Assembly (NCBI RefSeq): GCF_014638915.1
Contig: NZ_BMFQ01000004.1
Coordinates: 310,001-374,000 of the forward strand
DNA length: 64,000 bases
From: Xanthomarina arctica
GTDB taxonomy: Bacteria; Bacteroidota; Bacteroidia; Flavobacteriales; Flavobacteriaceae
Direction of reading: 5' to 3'
Under the pieces are notes generated by a model. It was given only the letters and a program-made list of their open reading frames with translations, made no database searches and was not told where the DNA came from. Position 1 is the first letter of the stretch. The number at the start of each line of letters is the position of its first letter. This document shows, one piece after another, positions 62,748 through 64,000 of this stretch. The position numbers and the translations under genes are program-made.

Positions 62748-63389
62748 TTATAATACATAAGAGTTATTTTTCTTTTCATAAGCTATTGTGGTTGAAGGCC
62801 CATGACCAGTATAAACAATAGTTGCATCGGGCTTAATTAATAATTTCTTTTTAATACCATCTACTAAAGTATTTAAGTTGCCATATGGTACTTCCGTATG
62901 ACCAATATTCCCCTTGAAAAGAACATCTCCCCCAATCATAAAATCTTGCTGTTCACAGTAAAGGACTATACTTCCTGGTGAATGACCTGGTACATGAATA
63001 ATCACAAACGTTGATGTTCCTAAGGTTAACGTATCTCCTTCTTTGACATAATTGGTTAATGGAGATACGGGTTCCATATGAAGATTAAACCAGCCAGCCA
63101 TCTCTGGAATTCTTGGCATAAGTAAATTAGTTTCTTTATGACCTATTAAAGGAACTTTCCATTGCTTTAATGCAAAATTAACGCCTGCTACGTGGTCAAA
63201 ATGTGCATGTGTCAGCACGATTTTAGTAACATTTAATTGCTCTTTTTCTATAAAAGAAACTAGTATTTGTTCTTCTTCTGTATTCCAACAACCTGGATCT
63301 ATAAGAATGCAATCTTTGGTTTCAGAGTCCCAAAGCACATAAGTGTTTACTTGTACAGGATTAAATGGAAATACTTGTATCTGAATCAT
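62748..63389 (-). CDS. MBL-fold metallo-hydrolase (glyoxalase II-like)
   Basis: A 213-residue cytoplasmic enzyme with the metallo-beta-lactamase motif THAHFDHVAGVN (HxHxDH), downstream VPGHSPGSIVLY with a metal His, and TGHGPSTTI with another. The fold covers glyoxalase II, sulfur dioxygenases and related hydrolases; the short C-terminus argues against classical glyoxalase II. Its start overlaps the end of the upstream esterase gene (ATGA type), so they are coupled. Confidence 0.88.
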   Translation of the reverse strand: MIQIQVFPFNPVQVNTYVLWDSETKDCILIDPGCWNTEEEQILVSFIEKEQLNVTKIVLTHAHFDHVAGVNFALKQWKVPLIGHKETNLLMPRIPEMAGWFNLHMEPVSPLTNYVKEGDTLTLGTSTFVIIHVPGHSPGSIVLYCEQQDFMIGGDVLFKGNIGHTEVPYGNLNTLVDGIKKKLLIKPDATIVYTGHGPSTTIAYEKKNNSYVL

Positions 63390-64000
63390 AATTTCATATA
63401 TTTATCATAGAATTCGCCAAACGAATCGTACGTAAATTTTACCGCATCTTTAGAGATTTGAGCATTAGGAACGTAAGCATCAAAACCGTGATATGCACCT
63501 TTATATAATTTGAATTTCACATCAATATCTTCCTGTTTCAAAGCATCAATGTAAGCAATTGTTTCATCCTTAAATGGTTCCATATCACCCACAAATGAGA
63601 TGGTTGGAGGGAAGTTGGTGTAATCTTTATTTCTTGCTGCTGCTGCGTAGGCAGGAACATTTTTATTGTTAACTCGAATATCTTTTAAATAAGAATCCCA
63701 CCCTTTTTTATTTGATTTTGTATTCCAAACAGGAACCGATGTCATCTCTTTAGCCGAATTAGTATTCTGAAGGTCATCTATCATTGGATAGAATGGCATT
63801 TGAAAAGCTATGTTAAAATCACCTGTATCTCTTGCTTTTAGAGTAACAGCTGCTGTTAATCCACCACCACCACTATGACCAGCTACCATAAAATTATCAT
63901 CATAAATGCCGAGTTCATCAGCATTTTCTTTTGCCCACAACAACGTGTCATAGCAATCATTAAAAGCAGCTGGATATGGAGCGTCTAAAGCTTTTCTATA
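63386..64000 (-). CDS. Alpha/beta hydrolase, HSL-type esterase (5' end outside window)
   Basis: C-terminal 205 residues of an esterase. The nucleophile elbow is VAGHSGGGGLTAAVTLK; the HGGG oxyanion motif is expected beyond the window. SFVGDMEPFKDETIAYIDAL contributes the acid, and KGAYHGFDAYVP the catalytic His. The frame stays open to position 64000 (YRKALDAPYPAAFNDCYDTL precedes the first ATG), so the first internal ATG at 63943 is not the start. Overlaps the MBL hydrolase by 4 bp. Confidence 0.85.
   Translation of the reverse strand, partial: YRKALDAPYPAAFNDCYDTLLWAKENADELGIYDDNFMVAGHSGGGGLTAAVTLKARDTGDFNIAFQMPFYPMIDDLQNTNSAKEMTSVPVWNTKSNKKGWDSYLKDIRVNNKNVPAYAAAARNKDYTNFPPTISFVGDMEPFKDETIAYIDALKQEDIDVKFKLYKGAYHGFDAYVPNAQISKDAVKFTYDSFGEFYDKYMKL

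Noticed and set aside
1-64000. tRNA, rRNA, tmRNA or other standard RNA genes
   Set aside because: No cloverleaf, TTCGAATCC-type arm or rRNA segment was seen in any intergenic space; the cobalamin riboswitch is the only RNA identified with confidence.

Overview
ORGANISM. The window looks like a chromosomal segment from a marine-type member of the Flavobacteriaceae (Bacteroidota). The evidence is the low GC content, the Bacteroidota promoter form (TTTG, about 19-20 bp, TAnnTTTG) in front of rpmH, leucine dehydrogenase and a TonB receptor, a type IX secretion sorting tail on an M43 protease, many lipoproteins with acidic residues after the lipid cysteine, and family-specific proteins (DUF4252, DUF6263, DUF3276, DUF4421, DUF5074-type propellers). 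The genus cannot be fixed from sequence reading alone. No rRNA, tRNA or CRISPR array was seen. LAYOUT. 1-7.1 kb: end of an NhaC-type antiporter, a secreted DUF6263/TPR pair, rpmH, carB without its allosteric domain, and a SatD-like/DUF3307 pair behind four phased palindromic repeats. 7.1-9.4 kb: acyl-CoA thioesterase, a small membrane protein and rmuC. 9.5-15.9 kb: a vitamin B12 uptake island with BtuD/BtuC/BtuF-like genes on the minus strand, then a cobalamin riboswitch, a BtuB-like TonB receptor and a BtuG-like surface propeller on the plus strand. 15.9-19.6 kb: S41 peptidase, then an ECF sigma / putative anti-sigma / DUF4252 / DUF4252 operon. 19.7-24.3 kb: purB cluster, haem-binding protein, a glycosyltransferase whose start lies in an intergenic repeat, and a redoxin. 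24.4-29.1 kb: CsaA / bile-acid-type symporter / acyltransferase operon, DUF3276, ABC exporter. 29.2-34.2 kb: leucine dehydrogenase, nusB-DUF1573-yajC and two outer-membrane proteins. 34.3-41.1 kb: a gene remnant, a siderophore-type TonB receptor with putative operators, pepT, a K+-channel-like protein and pyrD. 41.1-50.4 kb: T9SS M43 protease, LysE exporter with a non-ATG start, HMG-CoA lyase, guaB, fatty acid hydroxylase, sirtuin, a three-repeat lipoprotein and a TrmH-type methylase. 50.4-59.3 kb: two DEAD-box helicases, an alpha/beta-hydrolase / ECF sigma / membrane protein operon and rdgB. 59.6-64 kb: TPR lipoprotein, IS110-family transposase with structured flanks, an MBL hydrolase and a truncated esterase. 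HOW IT WORKS TOGETHER. Most of the window is core metabolism and envelope maintenance. The B12 island is a coherent pathway: surface capture, outer-membrane receptor, periplasmic binding, inner-membrane ABC import, with the receptor arm under riboswitch control. Two ECF sigma operons share a TGTAACA promoter element. The least explained unit is the SatD-like/DUF3307 operon with its 28-bp-phased palindromes. The rest of the novelty is in intergenic repeats, unusual start codons and family-level residue or domain losses (CarB, PyrD, sirtuin).
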